DNA from: Sycon ciliatum
Taxonomy: Eukaryota; Porifera; Calcarea; Leucosolenida; Sycettidae
DNA length: 64,000 nucleotides
Direction: 5' to 3'
Assembly: GCF_964019385.1 (NCBI RefSeq)
Contig: NC_088647.1
Location: 12,912,922 to 12,976,921 of the forward strand
Shown here: one piece after another, positions 55,461 to 64,000 of the stretch
Position numbering within the stretch: position 1 is the first letter of the stretch
Layout of the letters: each line of letters opens with the position of its first letter
Translations under genes and position numbers: made by a program
The notes under the pieces: generated by a model
Database searches by the model: none
Told to the model about the DNA's origin: nothing
The model's input: only the letters and a program-made list of their open reading frames with translations

Positions 55461-55921
55461 ACAAGTAGTGTAATAGTGACTGCACAGTACTGTGCATGCT
55501 AGCTACATGTTGTACATAAACATTAAAAAAATACTGATTGTACTAGTCCGCTGTGGAATTGGAACTACGGGTTTCCACTGGGTGACAAGGCGGCGCAACT
55601 GTGCCCAGATTCTCAACACTTACACCTACCATTAGGTCACAATTAGGTGTTGATTTTGACCAGGCAGTAGTAAAATACCACTCAGTTACTCGACACAAAA
55701 GGTTTTATTACAATCAGCAACATGACATGTTGCTGGTTGTAAAAAAAACTTTGTTGTGAGAACAACAATGGACAGAGAACTCAACACCGCGGCATTCAAA
55801 TGTATTCATTCAAATGTAAAACGTCATTAATATTTACTACTAGTAGTACACTGTACCTGATTTTGACGGACAGGCCAGGACGCATGCGGGTAATGCTACA
55901 CCCTCAGGGTGGCTACATGAT

Positions 55922-55960
55922 ATCAAAAGTATATAACCCCCCGGGTTATATACTCTTGAT
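55922..55960. repeat. Short hairpin AGTATATAACCC/GGGTTATATACT
   Basis: A near-perfect 18-bp stem. Related CCAAGAGT...ATAACCCC words occur near 2970-3020 and 51940-51955, so it may be a tiny dispersed family. Confidence 0.6.
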
Positions 55961-56224
55961 GATATACATGTACGCCCCAGGGAATGATTATGGGCTCTAA
56001 CCCTTGGCGAATAATGCTCGAAAAATTAGCAGATTTTGCTCGAAAACTTCGGAAAAGCAGTGAAATTGGTAGAACCATACACACCTTGTGACAGGCACTA
56101 CGAGTACCTTGAATTCCGCTCCATTTCTTGTTTCCATAGACCAAAGATGCATGAAATATTCCAGAAAAAGTACCAAATGGGCTACGTTGAGAAGAAGTAG
56201 CGACGACCCTGCCATTAATACCCC

Positions 56225-56534
56225 ATTATGGAATCCAATACACCACACCACCACATTGCGCTCTTGGCCGATCCAAACTCTGCACTCACATCACCATCAC
56301 CACAGCGAGGACAATTCTGGTATGACAATGACCCTCCAGACAGCTGTTTCGCTCCTCCTGAGCTCATCAGTGGAGGCATATGATGTTGAATGAAAGAATC
56401 ATAAGAATAGACTCGGATCTTTATAGGGCTAAATTGGCGCAATTGCGCTCATTCTGTGGTGATGGTGATGTGAGTGCAGAGTTTGGATCGGCCAAGAGCG
56501 CAATGTGGTGGTGTGGTGTATTGAATTCCAAAAT
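56225..56534. repeat. 81-bp inverted repeat around a hammerhead ribozyme
   Basis: Arms 56225-56305 and 56454-56534 are nearly perfect inverted copies (CACATTGCGCTCTTGGCCGA and inverse). The words CAAATGGGCTACG (near 56173) and AAATGGGCTACG (near 56531) are an additional direct pair. The 148-bp interior holds the ribozyme motif. Confidence 0.85.
56333..56373 (-). ncRNA. Hammerhead ribozyme, solitary
   Basis: Minus strand, in order: stem I CCTCCA; core CTGATGA; stem II GCTCAGGAGC hairpin; core GAAA; short stem III CAGCTGT; GTC cleavage site; stem I partner TGGAGG. All core bases are present. Stem III is palindromic, as in hammerheads of this minimal kind that may pair as dimers. No host element was recognised. 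Confidence 0.8.
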
Positions 56535-57055
56535 GGGCTACGCGTACAAGTATTTAAAGCATGTCCAACCGACCATGCATGCAGGGCGTCCTAAAGGGTA
56601 AATCATTTTCAAATATTAAATGCAGTCAGGACACTGTACTCCGTAGTGATGCGATTTGCTGTACCAGGATACATGTACATCATACATGTATGCCGCGGAT
56701 CATTATGACGGCAGAAAAACCAGCAGGATTTGATACTTTCATGCACGTACAGATTGACAATTATTACAAAATCAATGATATAAAGCACGCCAAAATTGAT
56801 ATTTCTGACTATTTTGAACTGGCTCTAGTCTAGACAAGAAGAAATGGCTGATGCTTGTGGAAAAATGTGCTGCGCTTGCGTAGTTGCTCTTACTGCGATA
56901 CGTTCTAACAATAATGAGGTGCCTTTTGTTGGCTCCTCCTTCCATGAGTGACATGCGAACTGTAACTATTATCATTATTAATAATCTACGTGGAGATAAT
57001 AATTTTAATATAGCTATGAATAGCATGAAGGCCGCAGACATCACGCAACTACGTT

Positions 57056-57135
57056 ACTTATTATTATTATTATTATTATTAAATTTTGAATAGGGCAGTC
57101 CCACAGGCCTAGGGCCTTTTTACAGGGTACTCTAT
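57056..57135 (-). mobile_element. LINE 3'-end fragment, about 80 bp
   Basis: (ATT)n followed by AAATTTTGAATAGGGCAGTC and CACAGGCCTAGGGCCTTTT matches the 3' end of the LINE at 28839-29592. The relative at about 62105 lacks it, so it is a severely 5'-truncated insertion. Confidence 0.75.
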
Positions 57136-57139
57136 GCTT

Positions 57140-57680
57140 GTTTGACATGTATTACCGTGTATTTTATAACAAAAATAATATTGAAAACCCAGAATCGATT
57201 TTCTTGCTCCTATCATCGGTGGGAAAAAATACGGAACTAAGGATACAACCAAAGAAATTGAAGTTAAAGGGGAAGTTAAGGCAAAAATTAAAATTTCACC
57301 AGTTGTAGTCTTCGGGGTGCTGAGCCGAATGGTCTTGGTCCGAGAAAGCTGAGACGCTCCCTTCCTACTTGAATCCCAATCGAACTCGCGCACTTCCACC
57401 GAGTAGGGCGCAGTCACCCAGTTTCGGTGGAAGTGCGCGAGTTCGATTGGGATTCAAGTAGGAAGGGAGCGTCTCAGCTTCCTCGGACCACGACCATTCG
57501 ACTCAGCACTCCGAAGACTACAACTGGTGAAATTTTAATTTTTGCCATAACTTCCCCTTTAAGTACTGAAAATAGAAAGGTGTTAGAAATAACAACAAGA
57601 TACAAGTGTAATAAAACCACTAGAGGAAACGCAAAAAGGTAACAAGATTACGTAACCAAAGGCGAGAAGGCACTGAACGA
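57140..57680 (+). repeat. Penelope-flanking repeat, left copy
   Basis: TTGTTTGACATGTATTACCG ... GATACAAGTGTAATAAAACC ... AAGGCGAGAAGGC, interrupted by a MITE. The inverted relative is 61865-62110. The two copies flank the Penelope-like coding parts in opposite orientation. Confidence 0.75.
57268..57558. mobile_element. piggyBac-like hairpin MITE, 291 bp, intact
   Basis: Ends AGGGGAAGTTAAGGCAAAAA and inverse, flanked by TTAA on both sides (57264-57267, 57559-57562). Nearly the whole element is one palindrome with a roughly 20-bp centre. The matching uninterrupted site with a single TTAA is at 61972-61975. Confidence 0.88.
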
Positions 57681-57689
57681 AGTGTCAAC

Positions 57690-58831
57690 CTACGAATACA
57701 ACTTCAGTTCGACAACGTGCACCTTCTGCTTACACAAAACAGGCTTATGAATACGTATACAAACTGCCTCAGGGACTTTCAACTGTTGGACATAACGCAC
57801 ACGACACAGTACAGAAAAATGAGAGTCATCATACACACCAATACAGTCAGGACGAGATAACAAGTGTAGATACACAGCTGACTTCTTACTTGTACGATCA
57901 ACACATTCATCCGCCTCATCTCGCTCCTTCCCACCCGACTCCTCCTCGTCCATCTCATCGTCCTCTTCCTCGTTCCGCTCGTCATCCTCACGATCATCAT
58001 CACTACCATCATCTGCCTCGTCCTCTGTCTCCTCACCAACCGTTTCGTCATCCAATTGCTCTTCCATCCTCTGATCATCTGTCTCATCCTCCGTTTCTGT
58101 ACAGTCCACTTGTTTCCCATTTGCTAGCTGCTCGTCCCGTGAGCGGAGTTGTTCCTCCAGATCCGCTTCACTCACTGACTCATGATACTGCTCGTCCCTC
58201 CTTCTTATCTGTTGGTATTGTCCACAACGCGCGGTCCTTGGCCGTTTCTGGCATACATCTCTGAGGAGTAGTTTGCTGTTGCCCTCCAAGGTCTCTGGAT
58301 AAATGTGGGTGCCGTGGCAATTCGTGTGAGAGTTGGTGATGCCAGCGCGGGTGTAGGTGGGTCCACCCCAGCCCCCGCCACAAGAAGAGCCGGTGGCGGT
58401 TCTGGTGGTGGCAAGGGCAACGGTGGTGCTGCTGGAGTTGATAACTTGGGCAGCCTAGCTCTCTCACACGGCACCGCATTTTGTGTTGGCTCAGTCTGTA
58501 CCACTGGCACAGGGGGTGGGTTCTTGCGCAGTCGGCCACGCTTCGGCCGCTTGGATTTAGCTGCATCCGGCAGAATATGCAGTGGTACATGCTGTTTGAT
58601 ACGTGCGGTCAGGTGTTGAAGGGTCCTACCAACGTACCGGCTACCACAATTCCGGCACTCAAATTGGTAAACCAAATGGCTCAAAAGATGGGATGGTAGG
58701 ACGTCCTTCCTCACCATGAACGCACGTATCGTCGTGAATACAGGAATGAAGTGTGCTGCGAAGTATGTTTTCATTACTAGCGTCTTGACTGCGCGGCACA
58801 TAGTCAGCGATGTGTTTCCTTTCCAAGGCAA
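57690..58831 (-). mobile_element. Penelope-like element: GIY-YIG endonuclease part
   Basis: Minus-strand frames give LPWKGNTSL..., then YQFECRNCGSRYVGRTLQHL with RIKQH, the Penelope GIY-YIG endonuclease signature with its Cys pair. After a Pro-rich and a very acidic stretch the C-terminal end follows (HLLSRPDCIGVYDDSHF ... KPVLCKQKVHVVELKLY). The reading frame changes at least once between these parts. It belongs with 61435-61880. Confidence 0.82.
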
Positions 58832-59525
58832 ACAAAGATAAATTTATTTATTTATTTATTTCACCTTCCCGTGGCCAGAGAATGTAGGCCAATATGGAGG
58901 GAGGGGGGGGGGGGCGGTAGCCAGCCATGGCAGTAAACAAAAACAAAGCAAAAATAAATAGGTATTACACATTACTGGAGGCAAAGATAAACAAATCTGG
59001 ATGAAGAATTACCAGTTATCAGAACACGAGCTTCATGTTGGCCTTGAAATCCTTTAGCGTACAAGACGATTTTACTGATAGAGGCAGGGCCAGCCAGAGA
59101 GAATAGGCAGCAAAAAAAACGGAGATTTGGTATAAGCTGAGGTTTGGGCTTTAGGTAAAGTGCAGGGATTGCGCGTAGGACGAGTGGGAAGAAACCAGTT
59201 ATATTTACGCAAGTGTGGCGGGGCTTTGTCAAGACGAATAGAATGAACAACAATACACAGTTTTCGATCCGCTTGACTAGAGATAGGGAAGGTGTTAAAC
59301 ATATCACACAGCTCGGCAGAAGGAAAGTATGATGGTTTGCGGAAAAGGACTTGAGTATCCTCTTATTGTGGACTTCCAGGGTACTCATGAAGTTGGTTGC
59401 TCCAACGAGGAGCACACGCTTCTTGCCGAACTTGACACTTGACTGACTCACGACTGCCATCCGGAGCACACCAGGAGCACGTCGCACCTTCCGCTCGGCA
59501 AACCTGAAAGAAAGCACCACTCCCT

Positions 59526-59571
59526 GCTCAATACACAGTGTTTCGGGGAATTCACCCCTCATCAGTTGAGC
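59526..59571 (-). ncRNA. Hammerhead ribozyme in a Penelope terminus (copy 1)
   Basis: Minus strand: GCTCAA; CTGATGA; stem II GGGG/CCCC around TGAATT; GAAA; short stem III CA/TG ending GTA (cleavage expected after this A); TTGAGC pairing perfectly with the first strand. Penelope-like elements are known to carry such motifs in their terminal repeats. Confidence 0.88.
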
Positions 59572-59831
59572 TTGAGTAGGCTGAGGAAGATTGTGCCTGA
59601 AAAGCACCACTTATATACTGCTCTCCAGGCCAAACCATCACCAGGGATATAAACTTACAGAGACGCTTTGTTTCCAGCGCGACAAACACCTCGTGAAGCC
59701 CCAGGTAGCAGCGTGAGTCAGAGTCGCTCATGGAGTTGTGCTAAACAGACGTCGAGAGCCAGTGTAGCTATTCACAACGCTGTCACCTCCAACAACTAGT
59801 CGCACGTCCGCGTGAGGGACAACAATACGAA

Positions 59832-60002
59832 CTTAGAAGTTGCGACTTCGGCGATAATGTCATGAAGTTGGTTGCTCCAACGAGGAGCACACGCTTCTTG
59901 CCGAACTTGACACTTGTCAAGTGTCAAGTTCGGCAAGAAGCGTGTGCTCCTCGTTGGAGCAACCAACTTCATGACATTATCGCCGAAGTCGCAACTTCTA
60001 AG
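59832..60002. repeat. Perfect 171-bp palindrome
   Basis: 85-bp arms around a single central base (59917). It is the distal end of the inserted Penelope-terminus copy. Confidence 0.93.
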
Positions 60003-61434
60003 TTCCAGGGTACTCATTAACGATTTACTTAGTAGGGATGACCAGGCGGTTGAGCAATAGAGAAAAATGGGGAGAATATAGCAATGATAAAAAAAGGCGA
60101 ATGCATTCAAGCGGTAGGTGGGAGCAGTGAGACACGAGGTAGCCAACAGCTTTACTGACTTTGCTACAGATATAGTCGACATGTCTACTAAACGATAAGT
60201 CTGAGTCAATGACCAAACCAAGATGTTTGTGTTGTTTTACCACTGTGAGGTCTGTGAGGGATCCGGGAAGAGTGAATGCATAGGTTGGCTCTGAGTTCGG
60301 CAGGAATAATATCTCAGTCTTGGCGATATTAGGTCTTAGTCTCCAGGTAGTCATCCACTGATGGACTTCGTTGATACCGCGCTGGAGACTGTCTCGCAGC
60401 CTGTCTAGACACTCATTGAACCGGAGCAGTGCAGTATCGTCAGCAAATAAGGACACACCTTCAACATGACTGGGAAGATCATTCATATACACTAGGAAAA
60501 GGAGGGGCCCTAGGATGGATCCCTGGGGCACTCCGGACAGAACAGGTGAAGCATCTGAGAGAAGTCCACCTACAAAGACAACTTGCGTTCTGTCGGATAG
60601 GTAGTCTGTAATCCACTCCAGCGCTGAGTAACACACACCGAAAACTTTGGAAAGTTTAGCAAGTAATTCACGGTGCCACACGGTGTCGAAAGCTTTCTCG
60701 AGGTCGAAAAAGCACATGGCAACTTTCCGCCCCATATGACGATGGTCGGCAATGTTTTGGATCAGCTTGGTGAGCTGTAGAGCGATCAAGTCATCACGAC
60801 GAAACCCAGATTGCGCGGGATCCAGAGCAGGAGAAATATGATTATATAATTGATTGAAGAAGAGCCGTTCGCAAAGTTTGGAAATACAGGACAGGAGGGA
60901 AATTGGGCGATAGTTACTAGCTTGAGATTTGCTGCCTTTGCACTTGTAAATAGGCACAATTTTAGCCAGTTTCCAGTCAGTAGGGAACTTGCGTGTGGTA
61001 AAGGAGAGGTTAAATAGGCGGCTAAGTGGAAAAGAAATCGCAGGAGCTAGCTTCTTTATCATATTGTTCGTGATACCGTCTAGCCCTGGCGCTTTCCCAG
61101 ATTTCAGGTTGAGATGGCTTTACGAACATCTGCTGTAGTGATAGGAACGCGGGTGAATTGGCGAGTAAGACGAGTGTCATATTGGAGAGGGGTATTACTA
61201 AACGTGGGATCAGGCACCGCGACAGAGGTAAACTGCTTGTTGAGGATGGTTGCTTTTTGGAAGCTGTCAGACACCAGCAGCCCATCAGGGCTTGCAATGT
61301 CAGGGATGCCAGGTTTTACTTTGTGCGATCGCTGACTGCGGACAAACTGGCGAAGCGTAGTGCTGCCTGAGGTAAGTGTTGTTTTGATTGAACGAATGTA
61401 CTGGCGGTGGCACCAGCGGGAGAGATGTCTCACC

Positions 61435-61880
61435 TGGAATTGGGCATCGAGCAGGACCAACGCTCACTTCTTTCGATTTGTATGCTGTTTTCATTAGTTT
61501 ATTGAGTACATCTTCAGGGTATCCGTTCTTTAGAAACACATACTTTAAGAGTTGTAACTCCTCGCTGAGTTTACTCCGAGAGCAAATGCGCCGTGCCCTG
61601 TCAACTAGGTTCCGCACCAAATTCACTTTGTTCTGGTAGGAGCAGTACGAATCATACACAATATACTGCCCCGTGAACGTGGGCTTTCTGTATACCGAGG
61701 TAATGATATCATCATTCGATTTCTCAACCAATACGTCAAGAAACGAGAATTTGTTGTCGTGCTCGTGCTCGCATGTGTATTTTAGAGACGGATGTAAGCT
61801 ATTCAGATGATGAAGGAAGTGGTCGCACTGCTCCGTTTCCTCCGTTCGTTCAGCGCCTTGCCGCCTTCTCGCCTTTGGTT
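61435..61880 (-). mobile_element. Penelope-like element: reverse transcriptase C-terminal part
   Basis: Minus strand: HLNSLHPSLKYTCEHE, NKFSFLDVLVEK, TSVYRKPTFTGQYI, KNGYPEDVLNKL, all typical of Penelope RT. The catalytic part upstream is absent, so the element is 5'-truncated. The LINE separates it from the endonuclease part. Confidence 0.85.
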
Positions 61881-62110
61881 ACGTAGTCTTGTTACCTTTT
61901 TGCGTTTCCTCTAGTGGTTTTATTGCACTTGTATCTTGTTGTTATTTCTAACACCTTTCTATTTTCAGTACTTAACCTCAATTTCTTTGGTTGTATCCTT
62001 AGTTCCGTATTTTTTCCCACTGATGATAGGAACAAGAAAATCGATTCTGGGTTTTCAATAATATTTTTGTTATAAAATACACGGTAATACATGTCAAACA
62101 AGTAACGTAG
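61865..62110 (-). repeat. Penelope-flanking repeat, right copy (MITE-free)
   Basis: Inverted relative of 57140-57680. It retains the single TTAA (61972-61975) where the left copy received the piggyBac-like MITE. Confidence 0.75.
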
Positions 62111-62332
62111 TTGCGTGATGTCTGCGGCCTTCATCCTATTCATAGCTATAATTAAAATTATCATTATTATATTATTATTATTATGCATGAAAGGGTTTGT
62201 TCCCCACACCGGAGCTCGCGCTATTCCGCCGACTTTACTTGACACTTGACTGACTCACGACTGCCATCCAGAGCACACGAGAAGTCCATCGAACCTTCGA
62301 CTCGGCAAACCTGCAAGAAAGCACCACTCCCT

Positions 62333-62378
62333 GCTCAATACACAGTGTTTCGGGGAATTCACCCCTCATCAGTTGAGC
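62333..62378 (-). ncRNA. Hammerhead ribozyme in a Penelope terminus (copy 2)
   Basis: The same 46 bases as at 59526-59571, all core and stem positions intact. Confidence 0.88.
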
Positions 62379-62629
62379 TTGAGTAGGCTGAGGAAGATTG
62401 TGCCTGAAGAGCACCACTTATATAGTGCTCTCCAGGCCCAAACATCACCAGGGATACAAACTTACAGAGACGCTCCGTTTCCAGCGCGACAAACACCTCG
62501 TGAACACCAGATAGCAGCGGGAGTCAGTGTCGCTCCTGGACGGTGAGACAGACGTCGAGGACCCTCGGTCATTCGCAACGCTGTCACCTCCAAACCAACT
62601 AGTCGCAAGCCCGCGCTGGGCACAACAGT

Positions 62630-62900
62630 ACGAAGTAGTGGTTGCGACTTCGGCGATGACTTTTATGAAAGGGTTTGCTCCCCACACCGGAGCTCGCGCT
62701 ATTACGCCGACTTTACTTGACACTTGACTGACTCACGACTGCCATCCAGAGCACACGAGAAGTCCATCGAACCTTCGACTCTGGATGGCAGTCGTGAGTC
62801 AGTCAAGTGTCAAGTAAAGTCGGCGGAATAGCGCGAGCTCCGGTGTGGGGAGCAAACCCTTTCATAAAAGTCATCGCCGAAGTCGCAACCACTACTTCGT
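62630..62900. repeat. 271-bp palindrome with 122-bp arms
   Basis: Arms 62630-62751 and 62779-62900 around a 27-bp centre, with very few mismatches. Confidence 0.9.
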
Positions 62901-63486
62901 ATTATTATGCATGTACAGATTATGGGCATGGTCCACTGTGTGGGGGCCTTGGCCGATAAGTGAGTCATCATAACACTGGCAGACTTATTTTGGTGATTTT
63001 CTGGTACTCAAAGTCATACATGTTTTGTATAATGAATTATTATAACCAAGACGAGCAGAACTCGTAAGTGCCAGCCATTAACTCTATACTGATTCTGCCA
63101 ATTTCAATGCTCAGTTTTGAGCAGAATACTTCGGCTGAAGTTTTGAGCAATATTCACTGAGGCCTACAATGTGGTGGAGGTCTCAATTGTGTTTTGTATA
63201 CTGGTGTGTAATGCGATGGTTCATGAATCATGATCTTGTTATGTTATGTGCTGGTAAAGATCCATCCTGAAGACCAATGTCTGGTTATGGACGGTTATCC
63301 GATCATTGCATTAGAGAGGATACCCGGCCATGCAAAAGTTGTAACCGTTTAGCAACAGACTGCAGTGAGTGCCCCCCCCCCCCCCCATCCTTGCCCAGTT
63401 GAGAGGTGCCCACTGAGGCATCATGCTAGGCACGAATGTACATGTATACGGGTGGATAGTGTGTACTTCATGCACCTGGTAGACCC
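62901..63486. other. Intergenic, nothing recognised
   Basis: No gene or clear repeat apart from a C run at about 63371-63386. Confidence 0.5.
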
Positions 63487-63645
63487 TTCCAGGGAGAACT
63501 CGTGGGGTTGGTGTCGCTCCTCTCCAAATTTTAGAAAATTCAGAGCCCAAATCAGTGCCTGTTATTGATTGACAGAGTGCCTGAAGCAAAGAGTGGTACG
63601 ATCAGTACTGTAGTGAGCGTAGCGTGTCCACCACCCCCCCCCCCC
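63487..63645 (+). repeat. Unclassified dispersed repeat, copy 2
   Basis: Related to 5643-5812 (CAAATTTTAGAAAATTCAGA ... GAGTGGTACGATCAGTACTG ... AGCGTAGCGTGTCC). Its last part has been amplified into the following minisatellite. Confidence 0.6.
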
Positions 63646-63850
63646 GCAGTATTGTAGTGAGCGTAGCGCATCCGCCACCCCCCCCCCCCCCCGCAGTATT
63701 GTAGTGAGCGTAGCGCATCCGCCCCCCCCCCCCCCCTGCAGTATTGTAGTGAGCGTAGCGCATCCGCCCCCCCCCCCCCCCCCCTGCAGTATTGTAGTGA
63801 GCGTAGCGTGTCCGCCACCCCGCGCCCCCCCCCCCCCTGCAGTATTGTAG
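63604..63850 (+). repeat. C-rich minisatellite, about five units of 46-52 bp
   Basis: Each unit is GCAGTATTGTAGTGAGCGTA, GCGCATCCGCC (or GCGTGTCC) and a C run of 11-18. Unit length varies only through the C run. Confidence 0.92.
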
Positions 63851-64000
63851 ATATGGACGCATGTTCATGTAGGCAGGTCGGATATCACTGGATTGGCTTC
63901 ATGGCATGCGGTCAAATGTGGCATACCCCCCCCCCCCCCCCATCCTTAATCTAGTCTGCTTGGTGAAATTTTGCACTCATACCCCACCTCAATTTGATTG

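Larger units (their letters stand above)
59389..60002 (-). mobile_element. Penelope-terminus copy with hammerhead, inserted into the LINE
   Basis: A 614-bp insert flanked by the 15-bp duplication TTCCAGGGTACTCAT (59374-59388 and 60003-60017). Its first 440 bp are related to 62183-62630 and hold the hammerhead; its last 171 bp are a perfect palindrome that repeats its own start inverted. Confidence 0.85.
58838..61460 (-). mobile_element. LINE (Jockey/CR1-like) inside the Penelope-like element
   Basis: Minus strand: the linker before RT (61460-61104), the RT domain (61062-60025; NYRPISLLSCISKLCER, FDLEKAFDTVWH, GVPQGSILGPLLFL, FADDTALL) and the post-RT region down to about 58.9 kb. The tail is (AAAT)n at 58838-58860. 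It lacks the endonuclease, so it is 5'-truncated. The frame shifts near 61.08 kb and again in the post-RT part, which is also split by an insertion at 59389-60002. Confidence 0.87.
62183..62900 (-). mobile_element. Penelope-terminus copy 2 with hammerhead and palindromic end
   Basis: Starts CATGAAAGGGTTTG, runs through a region related to 59400-59830, and ends in a palindrome that repeats its own start inverted. ATTATTATGCATG words lie at both edges. The hammerhead strand is the same as the adjacent Penelope RT. Confidence 0.78.

Noticed and set aside
57427-57642. Two similar short frames facing each other (57109-57417 and 57427-57642)
   Set aside because: They are the two arms of the palindromic MITE, not genes.

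Overview
The window looks like nuclear DNA of an invertebrate animal, perhaps a sponge or another early-branching metazoan. It has spliced genes with GT-AG introns, metazoan housekeeping genes (a proteoglycan-linker glucuronosyltransferase, mitoribosomal protein mL37, a DDIAS/noxin-like protein), very many microsatellites and MITEs, and Penelope, LINE, Ty3/Gypsy and Polinton elements. I cannot name the species.

Left part (1-15.4 kb) is the gene-rich part. A six-exon B3GAT3-like glucuronosyltransferase (+, 1864-6534) converges on a single-exon MRPL37 gene (-, 7106-8272). MRPL37 in turn shares a 574-bp divergent promoter region with a three-exon DDIAS-like gene (+, 8847-15185), whose first intron is packed with MITEs. 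I found the exon chains by eye from GT/AG sites, phase agreement and family similarity.

Middle part (15.4-31.7 kb) is gene-poor. It holds a 226-bp repeat unit bounded by two hammerhead ribozymes (a retrozyme-like element, 18.03-18.32 kb), one gene for a secreted, probably GPI-anchored protein (-, 21817-22596), several MITEs, a 367-bp satellite present as inverted arrays around a 2.6-kb core (24.0-28.8 kb), a truncated LINE, a tandem SINE with tRNA-like heads, and a run of long hairpins.

Right part (31.7-64 kb) is a nest of transposons. A young chromodomain-type Ty3/Gypsy element (31764-51867; short LTRs; 5-bp target duplication) is split by a 14,994-bp Polinton-type element (36151-51144; AGT...ACT ends; 6-bp target duplication GCTTTT). 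That Polinton is almost entirely one giant palindrome with 7.49-kb arms. After a small secreted-protein gene (-, 52740-53117) comes a lone hammerhead ribozyme between inverted repeats. Then a Penelope-like element (57.7-61.9 kb) is interrupted by a LINE, which is itself interrupted by a Penelope-terminus copy. Two Penelope-terminus copies carry the same hammerhead ribozyme and end in long palindromes. The window ends in a C-rich minisatellite.

The strongest leads for something new are the five hammerhead motifs in three sequence families within 64 kb, especially the dimeric retrozyme-like unit, and the TSD-flanked palindromic Polinton.
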